From Sphingobacteriales bacterium (GTDB lineage: Bacteria; Bacteroidota; Bacteroidia; Chitinophagales; JADIYW01): 64,000 nucleotides of DNA. The stretch is taken from assembly GCA_016699615.1 (NCBI GenBank), contig CP064984.1, forward strand, positions 372,001-436,000, read 5' to 3'. The notes under the pieces are model-generated. The model made no database searches. It had not been told where the DNA came from and saw only the letters and a list, made by a program, of their open reading frames with translations. Positions 8,616-19,560 of this stretch are shown one piece after another. The translations under genes were made by a program, and so were the position numbers. Numbering within the stretch: the first letter of the stretch is position 1; each line of letters opens with the position of its first letter.

Positions 8616-9626
8616 ATGGCATCTAAAGAACGCTTAATTACACTAGACGAATTTATTATCGAAGCACAGAGCATGATAGAAGATGCAACTGGAGAACTTT
8701 CTGGACTATTGAGAGATATTGGACTTGCTGCAAAAATCGTAAATAGAGATTTGAAAAAAGCTGGACTAGTTGATAATATTCTTGGTGATGCTGAGAAAAC
8801 CAATATACAAGGCGAAGAAGTTAAAAAATTAGATGAATTTGCTAATAATATCTTGAAGAAAACACTTTTAAATAGTTGCGAATGTGCAGGAATAGCCTCT
8901 GAAGAAGAAGATAGCTTTGTTGCTTTTGACAATAGAAAGAATGCGAAATATGTTGTTCTATTTGACCCATTAGATGGTTCTAGCAACATTGATGTGAATG
9001 CAACAGTAGGTACTATTTTTTCAATATACAAACGAAAATCTGAAATTGGCAAAAATTGCACATTAGAAGATTTTTTACAAAAAGGCACTGAGCAAGGGCA
9101 CGCTGGTTATGTTATTTATGGCTCATCAACTATGCTAGTGTACACAACTGGCAATGGTGTAAATGGTTTTACTTTAGAACCATCAATTGGAGAATTTTGT
9201 TTATCGCATCCTGATATTGTAACCAAAGAAAATGCTTTGACTTATTCAGTTAATCAAGCATACTACAATAGTTTTTCTGATGGCGTAAAACAATATATTG
9301 ATTTTTGTATGTCTAGTGAAGCTAAAAAAGTACACTCACTAAGGTATATTGGCTCAATGGTAGCAGATTTCCATAGAAATTTAATAAAAGGTGGTATTTA
9401 TTTTTATCCGAATACCAAACAAGATCAAAAAGGAAAATTACGCTTAATGTATGAATGTAATCCATTATCGTTTGTGCAAGAACAAGCAAATGGAAAAGGA
9501 AGCAATGGAACAAATAGAATTCTTGAAATACAACCAGAAGATTTGCACCAACGCACACAAGTATTTATTGGTTCTAAGCAAATGGTAGAGGTAATTGAAG
9601 CATATATTAAAAATGAAAATAAGTAA
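8616..9626 (+). CDS. fbp: Class I fructose-1,6-bisphosphatase
   Basis: 336 residues, the normal length for class I FBPase. The metal-binding signature DPLDGSSNIDVN (near residue 117) and the upstream acidic pair in ASEEEDS are present, as are the late RYIGSMVADFHR and the C-terminal substrate-binding region with KLRLMYECNP. It hydrolyses fructose-1,6-bisphosphate to fructose-6-phosphate, the committed step of gluconeogenesis, in the cytoplasm. It starts a plus-strand unit with the SET-domain gene 6 bases downstream. ATG 8616 follows a consensus -7 box. Confidence 0.96.
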   Translation: MASKERLITLDEFIIEAQSMIEDATGELSGLLRDIGLAAKIVNRDLKKAGLVDNILGDAEKTNIQGEEVKKLDEFANNILKKTLLNSCECAGIASEEEDSFVAFDNRKNAKYVVLFDPLDGSSNIDVNATVGTIFSIYKRKSEIGKNCTLEDFLQKGTEQGHAGYVIYGSSTMLVYTTGNGVNGFTLEPSIGEFCLSHPDIVTKENALTYSVNQAYYNSFSDGVKQYIDFCMSSEAKKVHSLRYIGSMVADFHRNLIKGGIYFYPNTKQDQKGKLRLMYECNPLSFVQEQANGKGSNGTNRILEIQPEDLHQRTQVFIGSKQMVEVIEAYIKNENK

Positions 9627-9632
9627 TATTTT

Positions 9633-10007
9633 ATGGAATTATATTTAATGAATTTAGATGGAAAAGGAAGAGGCGTATTTTGTACTGAAGATTTGAATGA
9701 AGGCGATGTCATTGAAATTTGTCCTGTAGTTGTATGTCCTGCAAAGGACACAAAACACTTAGACAAAACAACTTTATATCATTATTACTTTATGTGGGGC
9801 GACAATGGAAAAAGTGCTGGCTTAGTTTTAGGCTATGGTGCTATGTACAATCACTCATATGACCCAAATGCTATATATGAAGCATATTATGAAGATGAAA
9901 TTTTTAAGGTAATTGCAAGAAGGCATATTCCTGCAAATACTGAAATTACAATAAACTACAATTTCTATCCAGATGACCAAAGCAAAGTTTGGTTCGATGT
10001 GAATTAA
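9633..10007 (+). CDS. SET domain-containing protein
   Basis: 124 residues, essentially one SET domain. The early GKGRGVFCTEDLNEGDVIE corresponds to the SET N-terminal strand motif. YNHSYDPNA is the knot-forming NHS motif that binds S-adenosylmethionine, and ITINYNFYPD is the second catalytic strand (INY). The family methylates lysine in proteins; the bacterial substrate cannot be told. No pre- or post-SET cysteine clusters are present, as expected for small bacterial members. It follows fbp by 6 bases and is probably co-transcribed. Transfer from eukaryotes long ago is often proposed for such genes, but composition here matches the neighbours. Confidence 0.85.
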   Translation: MELYLMNLDGKGRGVFCTEDLNEGDVIEICPVVVCPAKDTKHLDKTTLYHYYFMWGDNGKSAGLVLGYGAMYNHSYDPNAIYEAYYEDEIFKVIARRHIPANTEITINYNFYPDDQSKVWFDVN

Positions 10008-10046
10008 TCTATTTTTTGTATCTTAGTTTTTTATACTTATTTTTTA

Positions 10047-12491
10047 TTGAAAAAAGTATCTCTAAATATTATATTTATCTCAATTCTATTATTTGCATGC
10101 AATACAAATGCATATAGTATTGATAAGTATATATTCTCTGGAAGTATTCAGGATATAAATAACAAAGAATATTTAATTGCTGCAACACTTGTAGACACTA
10201 ACAACAATAATAATTTTATCATTACAGATTTGAATGGTATGTTCTCTATCGAATTAGATAGTGGTGAATATATATTTGAAGTATCTTATTTAGGTTATCA
10301 AAATCAGTTTTATAAAATAATATTAGACAGAAATATCAATCTAGATATTCTACTAAGCACACAAAATACCTTAGGTGAAGTACTTATTCAATCTAATAGA
10401 ATAAAGAAAACAGCTGAGATGAATAAATCTGGTATTAATAGTTTGAGTGTGGAACTATTAAAAAATATGCCAGAATTCTTAGGCGAAAAAGATATATTGA
10501 AAGCTTTGCAGCTTATGCCTGGTGTGCAAAGTGGCAACGAAGGACAAAGAGGAATTTTTGTACGTGGTGGTAGTCCAGACCAAAATTTAATGCAATATGA
10601 CAATGCAACCATTTATAATGTTGCACATATGTACAATATTCTATCTACATTTAGCTCTGATGCAATTACAAATGTAGATCTGCACAAATCATATTTACCT
10701 GCAAAATTTAGCAATAGATTATCTTCTATCACAGATATCCAACCATCATTTGGTGATTTGAATAAAATAAAATTTAACTTTGGAATTAGTCCATTATTTT
10801 CAAATTTCAATTTACAAATTCCAATAAAAAAAGAAAAAGCATCTATCAATATAAATTTGCGTGACTGTCATGTTGGATTATTTTCAGGACCACTTTCAGC
10901 AAAGCAATTTGAAAAAAGTAGTGAATTACAAGGTGGAAGCATTGTATATTATTTTTATGACATCAATACTGCAATACAGTATAAAATAAATGAGAAACAC
11001 ACTTTGCGTTGGAGTTTTTTCCATAGTCAAGATTTTTATAAACAAACATCTTTAATAGATAGAATAGAAAATGTAAGCGACCAAAAATATTATTCAGAAG
11101 TAAATTATTTAAGATGGTATAATATTACAAATTCAATAGGAATTGAAAGTAAAATAAACGACAAACTAACAGTCTTAAATCAGTTTCATTTTAGTAATTA
11201 TAAAGTAAAATATACTTATAACTTACATGACAAGTTTTATACTTATAATTATAACTATAACTATTTTTACGACAACAATTCTATATCAAAAATACAAGAG
11301 ATTTCGTTATTATCTGATTGGAAGCAAAATTTCAACGAAAAGTATAATCTCAATTTTGGATTTAGAACAAACTTTAAATATTTTGATGTAAATAATATTT
11401 CTGAAAAAGATTATGATTCTACAAAAACTCTAATATCGCAGTCAAATGGAGTTATTTCAAAATATAAACAGATAGAAAGTTTTTTATATGCTGATTTTCA
11501 TCATAAAATAAATTCTAAACTAGAATACACTTTTGGATTGCAAGCCACTTTGGTAAGTGTACAATCTAAGAGTTTTTTATATGCATTACCAAAATTTCAA
11601 TTTATCTACACACCTATTCCAATACTAAGTATTAGAAACTCCATCACATACAATATGCAACCTTTGCATTTATTGGCAAGTTTACAGAACGGCATTCAAA
11701 GTGATATTTGGGTACCTGCAATTGCAAAAATACAACCACAAACTGCATGGCAATATTCTGGTGGTCTGCAATTTAATTTTAAAAAACAATACACTATTAG
11801 CGTTGATGCCTATTATAGAAAAATGTATCATCAGATAGAATATGCTGGATCTAATAATTTTATCAGCAATACTGAGTCATGGGAAAATCAAGTTGCACTT
11901 GATGGTACAGGAAAATCTTATGGTTTAGAGTTTTTTGCAAACAAATATTTAGGTCAATTTACGGCATGGGCAAAATACAATTTGAGTTGGAGCAAAAGAC
12001 ATTTTGATGAGCTAAATGATGGGAAAGAATACTTTTTTAAGTATGATAAAAGACATGATTTTTCTATCAACTTACAATATAAATTAAAGAAACATTTTGA
12101 TTTTTCAATAAGTTGGGTGTACACATCAGGTATGCGTGCAACTATTCCTATTGCTAAGTATACTACAAACCAAACTATCAACCTATATAAAAATAACAAT
12201 TCGACTATGTATGGAAACCAAGAACAAGACTACCAATACAGTGAAAGAAATTCTTATGTACTGCCTGCATATCATCATCTAGATATAGGCATGAATTATA
12301 CTAAAGAAAGAAAAAACTTAAAACATGTATTTAATGTAAGTATTTATAATATCTACAATAGATTAAATATTTTTAGTATCTTCAGAGTAAACAGTTATTC
12401 ACAAGATCTAGGTTATTATACTAAGTATAAACAACTCACATTATTCCCAATACTACCATCAATATCATATAGAATTTATTTTGAAAAATGA
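10047..12491 (+). CDS. TonB-dependent receptor with carboxypeptidase-like N-terminal domain
   Basis: 814 residues. A hydrophobic signal segment (about 1-24) is followed by a CarboxypepD_reg-like beta domain (about 29-105: FSGSIQDINNKEYLIAATLVDT, with GMFSIELDSGEYIFEVSYLGY). Next come a plug domain (near 110-230: VQSGNEGQRGIFVRGGSPDQ) and a beta-barrel of alternating aromatic strands to the C-terminus. It should import a ligand across the outer membrane using TonB energy. The start is TTG at 10047, the only start before the signal peptide. The last codons overlap the next gene by 4 bases. Pairing with a DUF4249 lipoprotein is a recurring Bacteroidota arrangement. Substrate unknown. It is shorter than SusC proteins and no SusD is present. 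Confidence 0.92.
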   Translation: MKKVSLNIIFISILLFACNTNAYSIDKYIFSGSIQDINNKEYLIAATLVDTNNNNNFIITDLNGMFSIELDSGEYIFEVSYLGYQNQFYKIILDRNINLDILLSTQNTLGEVLIQSNRIKKTAEMNKSGINSLSVELLKNMPEFLGEKDILKALQLMPGVQSGNEGQRGIFVRGGSPDQNLMQYDNATIYNVAHMYNILSTFSSDAITNVDLHKSYLPAKFSNRLSSITDIQPSFGDLNKIKFNFGISPLFSNFNLQIPIKKEKASININLRDCHVGLFSGPLSAKQFEKSSELQGGSIVYYFYDINTAIQYKINEKHTLRWSFFHSQDFYKQTSLIDRIENVSDQKYYSEVNYLRWYNITNSIGIESKINDKLTVLNQFHFSNYKVKYTYNLHDKFYTYNYNYNYFYDNNSISKIQEISLLSDWKQNFNEKYNLNFGFRTNFKYFDVNNISEKDYDSTKTLISQSNGVISKYKQIESFLYADFHHKINSKLEYTFGLQATLVSVQSKSFLYALPKFQFIYTPIPILSIRNSITYNMQPLHLLASLQNGIQSDIWVPAIAKIQPQTAWQYSGGLQFNFKKQYTISVDAYYRKMYHQIEYAGSNNFISNTESWENQVALDGTGKSYGLEFFANKYLGQFTAWAKYNLSWSKRHFDELNDGKEYFFKYDKRHDFSINLQYKLKKHFDFSISWVYTSGMRATIPIAKYTTNQTINLYKNNNSTMYGNQEQDYQYSERNSYVLPAYHHLDIGMNYTKERKNLKHVFNVSIYNIYNRLNIFSIFRVNSYSQDLGYYTKYKQLTLFPILPSISYRIYFEK

Positions 12492-13396
12492 AAAAAATTT
12501 ACACATATATAATTACATTAACTATAATAATTTTCATTTCATGTGAGAAAGATATTATCCTAAAAATTGACAATGTAGAAATAAAACAAGTGATAAATTG
12601 CTATATCAACGAAAACACAAGGATACAAATCTACATCAGCAAATCAAAAGCAATAGATGATAATAGTTCAATTGAATTCATTTCTAATGCAACAGTACAA
12701 TTATATGAAGATGGCGTTTTTATTGAAAACATGCAATATATACTCGAAAATCCATCAAATAATTTAGGCTTCTACCTTTCAAACTATGAGGCAAAAGCCA
12801 ATCATACTTATAAAATAATAAGTACAGTAGAAAATATGAAAACTATTGAAGCAACAGAATTTTTGCCTCCAAAGGTTACCATTTCCAATTATAGATTGAT
12901 TCAATATCCAGACACAATAGATAGGAATAGAAAAGGCATATTAAAGTTTAATATTGAAGATGATGGCAATATAGACAACTTTTATGTAATTGATTTATAT
13001 GAAAGTATTAAGACTTCTTCAATCGATAGTCTTGGTGATTCAATAAGTCAAATCAATAATTCTGGTTCTTATTTTAAGATAATAGATTTTTCAGAAAACG
13101 AGTCATATGATAGAAGATTTATTGACGATAAAAAATTCAATGGTACATCAAAAGAATTTACAATTGAATTTAATGGGAATGTGTTCAACGGTTCAAATAT
13201 ATTGGAACAAAAAATAGTTTTGAGAATTTCAAATGTTGGAAAAGGATATTTCGACTATTTCTATTCTTTGCAAAAAAATAGAGGTGGCGTAAGCAATAAC
13301 AACAAAGAGCCCATTTCAGCAATTAGTAATATAAATGGTGGTTACGGTCATTTCTCGAGTGATAATTTTAAAACATATAGTATAAAAATACAATAA
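12488..13396 (+). CDS. DUF4249 family lipoprotein
   Basis: 302 residues. The N-terminus is a lipoprotein signal (MKKIYTYIITLTIIIFISC, lipobox ending at Cys19), so the protein is lipid-anchored. The body is beta-rich, with a transthyretin/Ig-like first part (VQLYEDGVFIENM, HTYKIISTVENMKTIEATEFLP) and a second domain ending GGYGHFSSDN, which I recognise as the DUF4249 pattern. Function unknown; by genetic linkage it probably works with the TonB receptor whose end it overlaps by 4 bases (ATGA). A bidirectional terminator follows. Confidence 0.85.
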   Translation: MKKIYTYIITLTIIIFISCEKDIILKIDNVEIKQVINCYINENTRIQIYISKSKAIDDNSSIEFISNATVQLYEDGVFIENMQYILENPSNNLGFYLSNYEAKANHTYKIISTVENMKTIEATEFLPPKVTISNYRLIQYPDTIDRNRKGILKFNIEDDGNIDNFYVIDLYESIKTSSIDSLGDSISQINNSGSYFKIIDFSENESYDRRFIDDKKFNGTSKEFTIEFNGNVFNGSNILEQKIVLRISNVGKGYFDYFYSLQKNRGGVSNNNKEPISAISNINGGYGHFSSDNFKTYSIKIQ

Positions 13397-13427
13397 AAAA
13401 AGGTTGCCATAATAGCAACCTTTTTCT
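13395..13427. terminator. Bidirectional terminator
   Basis: GGTTGC (13402-13407) and GCAACC (13415-13420) flanked by an A-run and a T-run. It separates the converging DUF4249 and DUF2795 genes. Confidence 0.85.
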
Positions 13428-13450
13428 TTTACATCAAAATAAAGAATTGA

Positions 13451-13672
13451 TTAATACTCATCTTCATTAAACAAGAAATCATCTTTTGTAGGATAATCTG
13501 GCCAAATATCCTCAATAGATTCATACAAATCTTCATCGCCATCAAGTTCTTGTAAATTTTCAATTACTTCCAATGGTGCTCCAATTCTAATAGCATAATC
13601 TATTATTTCATCTTTTGTTGCTGGAAATGGTGCTTCTTCTAAATATGATGCCAATTCTAATGTCCAATACAT
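13451..13672 (-). CDS. DUF2795 domain-containing small protein
   Basis: 73 residues, strongly acidic. The pattern MYWTLELASYLEEAPFPATKDEIIDYA and then the NLQELDGD(E)xxYxSIEDIWPDYP ending is characteristic of the short Bacteroidota DUF2795 proteins. Function unknown; cytoplasmic, no signal or membrane segment. It stands alone on the minus strand between a terminator and the divergent PPK2 gene. Confidence 0.85.
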   Translation of the reverse strand: MYWTLELASYLEEAPFPATKDEIIDYAIRIGAPLEVIENLQELDGDEDLYESIEDIWPDYPTKDDFLFNEDEY

Positions 13673-13825
13673 AATCGTTAAGTTTTTAAAATTTTAAATA
13701 CAAAAAATGTTCCATTTTTTTGAGGATGCAAATATAATTTTTAATTTCTAAATTAAAAATGTTTAACATTATTTTTTATCTTTCAGATTCTGAATTATTT
13801 AACATTAAAAATAGCATAGAAAAAT

Positions 13826-14575
13826 ATGAAAATAAATCTAGATAAATTAAGTACAAAAGCACCTGAAAACTTAAAAAAAGAAGAAATAAAAGAAAAAACA
13901 GCAAAATTACTAGAAGAAATCAATGCTATGCAAGATAAACTAATTGCTTCTAAGTCAAATAGTTTATTGGTCATTTTACAAGGAATGGATGCAAGTGGAA
14001 AAGATGGTGTTGTAAAAAAAGTTTTTGGTGGCTTAAATCCATTAGGTTTGAAGGTGCAAACATTTAAAAAACCTACTGAAATAGAAATGGCACACGATTT
14101 TCTGTGGAGAATACACCAAGTTGTGCCACAAAAAGGTGAAATTACTATATTTAATCGTTCACACTACGAAGATGTGTTGATACAAAGTGTACATCATTGG
14201 ATAGATGATGACACCGTAAAATTTAGATATGATGCCATCAATAATTTTGAAAAATTATTAGAACAATCTGGAACAAAAATTATAAAATGCTATTTACATA
14301 TTTCCGAAGAAGCACAATTGGAAAGACTAACTGAAAGAAAAACAAATCCTGAGAAAATGTGGAAGCACAATGATGGTGATTGGGAAGAAAGAAAATTGTG
14401 GAAAGCGTATAGAACAGCTTATGAAAATGCATTTAAATATTGTAGTGAAGCTGCACCATGGAACATAGTTGCTGTAGACCAAAATTGGTACAAAGAATAT
14501 CAAATTGCTGTTTTGGTAAAAGATGCACTTGAAAAAATGGATTTAAAATATCCTATTTTAAAAACAAATTCATAA
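13826..14575 (+). CDS. PPK2 family polyphosphate:nucleotide phosphotransferase
   Basis: 249 residues. Walker A is GMDASGKDGVVK (near residue 52). The PPK2 lid and catalytic region shows FKKPTEIEMAHDFLWRIH and FNRSHYEDVL, and CYLHISEEAQLERL lies further on. The family moves phosphate between polyphosphate and nucleotides, often making NDP or NTP from NMP/NDP; class and preferred nucleotide are not decidable by eye. Cytoplasmic. A short gap (17 bases) separates it from the dioxygenase gene downstream. Confidence 0.92.
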   Translation: MKINLDKLSTKAPENLKKEEIKEKTAKLLEEINAMQDKLIASKSNSLLVILQGMDASGKDGVVKKVFGGLNPLGLKVQTFKKPTEIEMAHDFLWRIHQVVPQKGEITIFNRSHYEDVLIQSVHHWIDDDTVKFRYDAINNFEKLLEQSGTKIIKCYLHISEEAQLERLTERKTNPEKMWKHNDGDWEERKLWKAYRTAYENAFKYCSEAAPWNIVAVDQNWYKEYQIAVLVKDALEKMDLKYPILKTNS

Positions 14576-14592
14576 AAATATTTCTTATTCAA

Positions 14593-15439
14593 ATGGACAA
14601 CAATACTCAATTAAAAAATGATGGATTTGTAATTATCGATGTATTATCAGTTGAGGAAATAAATTATTTGAATAGTTTATGCGAAAAATATTTAAAGTCT
14701 GGGCAAAGTGATTTTATTGCAGCATCGCATTTTTTGGCACAAGAAGATTCTAATTTTATAAATACTGAATTACATAAAATTTTAAAGGAAAGAATGCAAA
14801 ACTTATTTCCAGATTTAGAACTTTTAGGTGGAACATTAGCAACAAAAAAAAGCGGAAATGCAACACTAAAAGCACACAATGATTGGGATATTGTAGATGA
14901 AAAAAAATATAATTCCTATAATCTTTGGTTGGCTTTGGTGGAAACAAATACAGAAAATGGAACGCTTGGTTTGATACCAAATTCTCATTTATGGCAACAT
15001 AAACATCGTGGTTTTGGCATCAGTTCAAATTTTTGAATCATTTACCAATAAGTTTGTACAAATTGGTATTGAGCCAAATTTGAAAGCTGGACAAGCAATT
15101 TTATACAATCATAAATTAATACATTATTCAAAGCCAAACAAGACAAATAGCCCAAGAAATGTTGCAATAATTGGCATGAAAGATAAAGCAGCACAATTGC
15201 AAGTTTCATTTTCTTTAGACAAAGAAAATATCGTCACATATGCCATTACTCAAAATGATTTTTATCCATTTGATGCAGAAAAAGTAAGTAAAAATTGCTC
15301 TATCATCAACAATACAAAAGATGTGAATTTATATTCAAATTGGAATGATATTAAATTAGAATATGAAAAAAATATAAATTATATTTATATACATAAAAAA
15401 ATATCATTATTACAAAAATTAAAAAACAAACTATTCTAA
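14593..15439 (+). CDS. Phytanoyl-CoA dioxygenase (PhyH)-like Fe(II)/2-oxoglutarate oxygenase, frameshifted
   Basis: Two overlapping frames form one gene of about 281 residues. The first (14593-15036) has the HxD iron ligands in KAHNDWD and breaks off after LGLIPNSHLWQHKHRGFGI. The second (open from 15008) continues with IFESFTNKFVQIG, LKAGQAILYNHKLIHYS (distal His) and NSPRNVAII (the 2-oxoglutarate-binding Arg). The jump lies near 15019-15024 and corresponds to one extra base or two missing. All catalytic residues survive across the two parts, so the break is recent or a sequence error. Substrate unknown. Its 3' end meets the convergent PD40-OmpA gene with 4 bases of overlap. Confidence 0.75.
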
Positions 15440-18400
15440 TTTTCTTTTACACTAACAATTTTTACTTCTACTCTTTGGTTGATTGGGTCGCCTGGTTTAG
15501 AAATTAAGAATTGTTTTCCATAACCTTTGAATGATAATTTCTCAGCAGGAATTCCGTTGCGTATCAAATAATCCATCACAGATTTTGCTCTATCGTTTGA
15601 TAATTTCATGCAGAATGAATCGTCACATAAACCATTGGTATGTCCACCAATTTCAATTTTTTGAATTTTACCATTTTGTTTTAAAAATGCCACTAATTTA
15701 TCTAACTCAGGAAACGATTTTGTTTGTAAGAATGATGCATCAGCCATAAAATAAATACTTTTCATAATTGCAATTGCGCCTTCTTCAATTGGAACTTCAA
15801 ATATTTCATAACGTTGAATTTGTGCATTTACATCAATAGCCTTTTGTTGTATTTTTTGTAATGAATCTATATTTTTTGAAAGCGTAACAACTTCTTTTTC
15901 TTGTTGTTTTCTTAGTAGTTCAAGTAGTTGTTTGTCTTTTTCTAATTTAGCTTTTTCTGCTGCAATTTTATCTTTCTCAGCTTGCATTTGAGCAAGTAAA
16001 TCATCCATCATTTTTTTGTCTTGCTCTAGCTTTTTCTTCTCATCAGATAGTTTTGAGTTTGTTTGTTCCAATTGTTTCTTTTGCTCATCTAATTTATCTT
16101 TTTCAGAACTCAAATTATCAATATCTTTTTCTAATACATTTTTATTATCATTCAAATTGCTCAAGGTATTATTCAATTGTTGACTAAGTTTATCTCTTTC
16201 ATTTGCTAATTCATCAATATCTTTTTCAAGGTTATTTTTGTTACTATTCAAATTATTCAATGTATTATTCAATTGCTGATTGAGTTGTTCTTGCTCTTTC
16301 TTAAGTTGTTCTATTTCTTCAATATGTTTGTTTAGTTCTTCTTCGTTTTTATTATTATCAACAACTGCCAAATAGTTTTCATTGGGTTTTATTGTTGGCT
16401 CAGTGGTAGTATTTGCTGTTGGTGTATTGTTTGGAATATTTGTAACTGTATTTTCAACTTTATCAGACAATGCCTCTGTTTTATTATTTAATTCATCTAT
16501 TTTTGTGCAATATTATTTGGCATTGTATTGCTTGCTACTACATTTGGTTGTGTTGTGTTTAATGTACTTTTAGGCTGAACTGTTGCGTTCGATGTTGTAG
16601 GATTATAATTATCCATGTTATTCATCTTATCCTGTATTGCTTTTAGCTTATCTTGATATTTTTGTACTTGAGGATTTGGCTGATTTGAAGTATTAATGCT
16701 TTGTGTTTCTTTAGGCACATATTTTACATCAGGATTTGTATAATCTGGTTTTATTTCTGATTTTTTAGGTGCTTTTGTATCACTTGTTTGTGCTTGAGTT
16801 TGTTGCTGTTTTAACTGTGCAATCTTATCTTGCATTTCATCATGTTGTTGCGCATACACATCACTTTGTTTTTCTTTTAATGGCTGTTTTTCATATGGCT
16901 TGTACACATTCGGATTATCTATTTTTGTACTTTGTTCATAATTTGGAGTATTCAAATCATATAATTTTTGCTCCATGTTATTTTTCTTTGGATCGATATT
17001 ATAAGTTTGGTCTACTGTAGGATTGATATAATCTTTTTTCTCAGTATACTTAGCATACTCAGAATTTGTAGTAGTTGGTTTGTCTTGCAATTTTGATTCG
17101 TATTGTTGTTCTTTTAGCTTTGCTAATTTTTCAGCATATGGATCTGTTGCTAATTCTTGCTTTGGTTTTAATGTCTGGTTGTTTGTATTTGATTGCTGAC
17201 TTGTTGTTGGTTGCTGTTGGTAATTAGTTGTGGTGCTTGTAGTAATTGGTTGTTGGTTGTTTACTGTTGGCTGTGTTGTATTAGTTGTGGTTATTGGTTG
17301 CTGATAATTACTTGTTGGCAATTCTAGTTTGTTCGTTTCAATATTATTGTATGTTACTGGCTCATTTGTAGTACTACCTATAGTTTCATATTTTGTTGAT
17401 GGTTCTGTAGGCAGTGGTTGCTTTTTTAAATTATCAAATACATTTTTCTGTGGGTCATTATTCACTACTTTTGGAATATTTTTAAAAGAATCTACAACAT
17501 ATTTATTAGCTTCTTTTGGTTGTTCCATTACTGCACTAGTTGGCAATGCATTTTTATTTACTAGGCTATCTTTCTTTGGAACTGTTGGTTCAAATGCTGC
17601 ACTTTTTGGCAATGCATTTTTATTGACTAATGTATCTATCTTAGGTAAATTATTGACTACACTAGTTGTCGGTTTTGGCGCAGTTGGTATTGTATTTTGG
17701 TTTATTTTTTGAGCATTTTTCAGGCTATCTAATTTCTTTTGCAAATCATTAGTTGCCGTATTTGTAGCTGTAGTTGTTGGTTGTGTAGGTACATTGCTTG
17801 GCTTTGTTGTTGGTGCTACAACTGATGGTTTTATTGTATCTTTTATCGATGTTGTTGTCGTTGGTGGTGGTGTTTTATTTACAACTGGCACTTGTGGTTT
17901 TATAGTTATTGCTGTAGGTTCTGGTGCTTTTTTCTGAATACTATTTGCCAAAATTTGTGGATTATTAATTATCACAGGTTCAGGCTGAATTTCTTTAGGT
18001 AATTTTATTCTATACAAATCATTTTTCCCAAAATATGATTTTCCACTTGAGAAATATGCATACTCACCATTTGATGTAATTGTATAATAAATATCAATTT
18101 CATCCGTATTAATTTTTGTTCCTAAGTTTAATGGCTCACTCCAATTTGTCCATGTGTTATCTAGTCTTTTAGAAACATACATATCATAGCTACCATAACC
18201 TTGATGTCCAGCAGAAGAAAAGAACAAAGTTTTTGTATCTGCAGCCAAAAACACACTTGCCTCAGAGCCAACTGTGTTAATTGTCTTTCCTAAATTCTTT
18301 GGCTTGCTCCAAGTACCATCAGCATATTTGAAAGATACAAAAATATCCATATCACCAAATCCATCTAATCTTTCCACGCACATCAACAATATATCTTCGT

Positions 18401-19373
18401 TCAAATTTAGATGATAATGTGCATATTCGTTGTTGTTGTACATATCTTCAACATTCAAAGAAACAGGTTTTTGCCATTTCCCAAACTTATCTTTAGAAGA
18501 AACAGAAACACCAGTCATATTATTTTTTTTGTAGCGATTGGCTAAGTATAATCTATTATTGTCTTTACTTACAAATACTACAAAATTATGTTCTTCAGTA
18601 TTCAATGGTGCGCCAATATTTTCTGCTTTTGTAAATGCACCATTATTGAGTTGATAGGCAAAATAGATATCATCTTTCTGTTCTGAACCAGTATTATCTT
18701 CTGCCCATTTTCTTGCAAAATATATCAATTGTTCATCAGGTGAAAGTATTGGCAAATGGTCATAATACTCAGAATTTATATTTGGTCCTAAATTTTCTGG
18801 TTGTGCTATGGCACTTTTATAGTACACTTCATTTACTTTTAGTTTTACTGGTTGTGTAGACGAAGAAATACCAATACAATCAATTTGTTGCATTCCACCT
18901 ACTTTGTCTGTATTTAATACTAATTTTAGTTTTTGTGTTTTGTAAGTTGTTGATGGAATTTTATAAGGAATTAATACTTGTCCATAATTATTTTTAGGTG
19001 CTGTATATTTATTTTCATAGACAGTATAAGACTTTCCTTTTTCATCATATAAAATAATTTCTTTTACGGCGCCAGCATTATAACTTTCTCCAATGATAAT
19101 TTGTTGTACATACTGTGGTTTATCAAATGCAACAGTTACAGATTCTTTTCCAGCTTGCATGCCTGCTGGTGCCCAAGCCAAAGGCGATACTCCAAATACC
19201 ATAGTATTTGGATAGCCTAAAACTTGAGTTGCTCTAAAGTTTGAAGAATTTTCTGTTAATCCAGTACGCCACTCAGATGTATAATCTAATAACTTACTTG
19301 CCCATTGTACTTCTTGAGCAATACAAAAATGAGTAAAACAAATAAATATAAATATTATAAAAAAACGCATCAA
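15436..19373 (-). CDS. PD40/OmpA-family envelope protein, frameshifted
   Basis: Read as two frames: 19373-16497 (958 residues) and 16500-15436. Together they make one protein of about 1312 residues. Order: signal peptide (1-19); a discoidin-like beta domain (about 20-165); PD40/WD40-like beta-propeller repeats (about 190-470: LSPDEQLIYFARKW, TKTLFFSSAGHQGYGSYDMY, NGEYAYFSSG); a Pro/Thr/Asn/Gln-rich linker (about 480-950); a heptad coiled coil; and an OmpA peptidoglycan-binding domain (EIGGHTNGLCDD, LSNDRAKSVMDYLIRNGI, NQRVEVKIV). One base is missing in the T5 run at 16500-16504; with it the frame reads AQKIDELNNKTEALSDK straight through. The layout is that of outer-membrane, peptidoglycan-attached proteins near type 9 secretion or gliding machinery; the exact role is inferred. 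Confidence 0.75.
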
Positions 19374-19513
19374 ATATTATGTTTTTAGTATTTAAAGATA
19401 CTAAATTGTAACAAAAACTATTCCAACATTTTATGTAAAATAATCTTAAAACAACACATTCTTGATAATATTTGAATTATTTGATTGCTTGAAATTTTTG
19501 ACTAAAATGTAAT

Positions 19514-19527
19514 ATGACATTTATCAG
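19514..19527. promoter_or_regulatory. FNR-type half-matched palindrome upstream of hemN
   Basis: ATGAC-N4-ATCAG, 33 bases before the hemN ATG. It resembles a 5-4-5 Crp/Fnr operator (ATGAY-N4-RTCAT) with one mismatch. A Crp/Fnr gene lies in the same window. Confidence 0.35.
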
Positions 19528-19560
19528 TAGCTAATACAATTGAGTTGGCTATTTTTGTAC

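Noticed and set aside
8540..9088. 183-codon N-terminal extension of aspartate kinase
   Set aside because: Runs antisense through fbp; the kinase motif KFGGASV starts right after ATG 8539.
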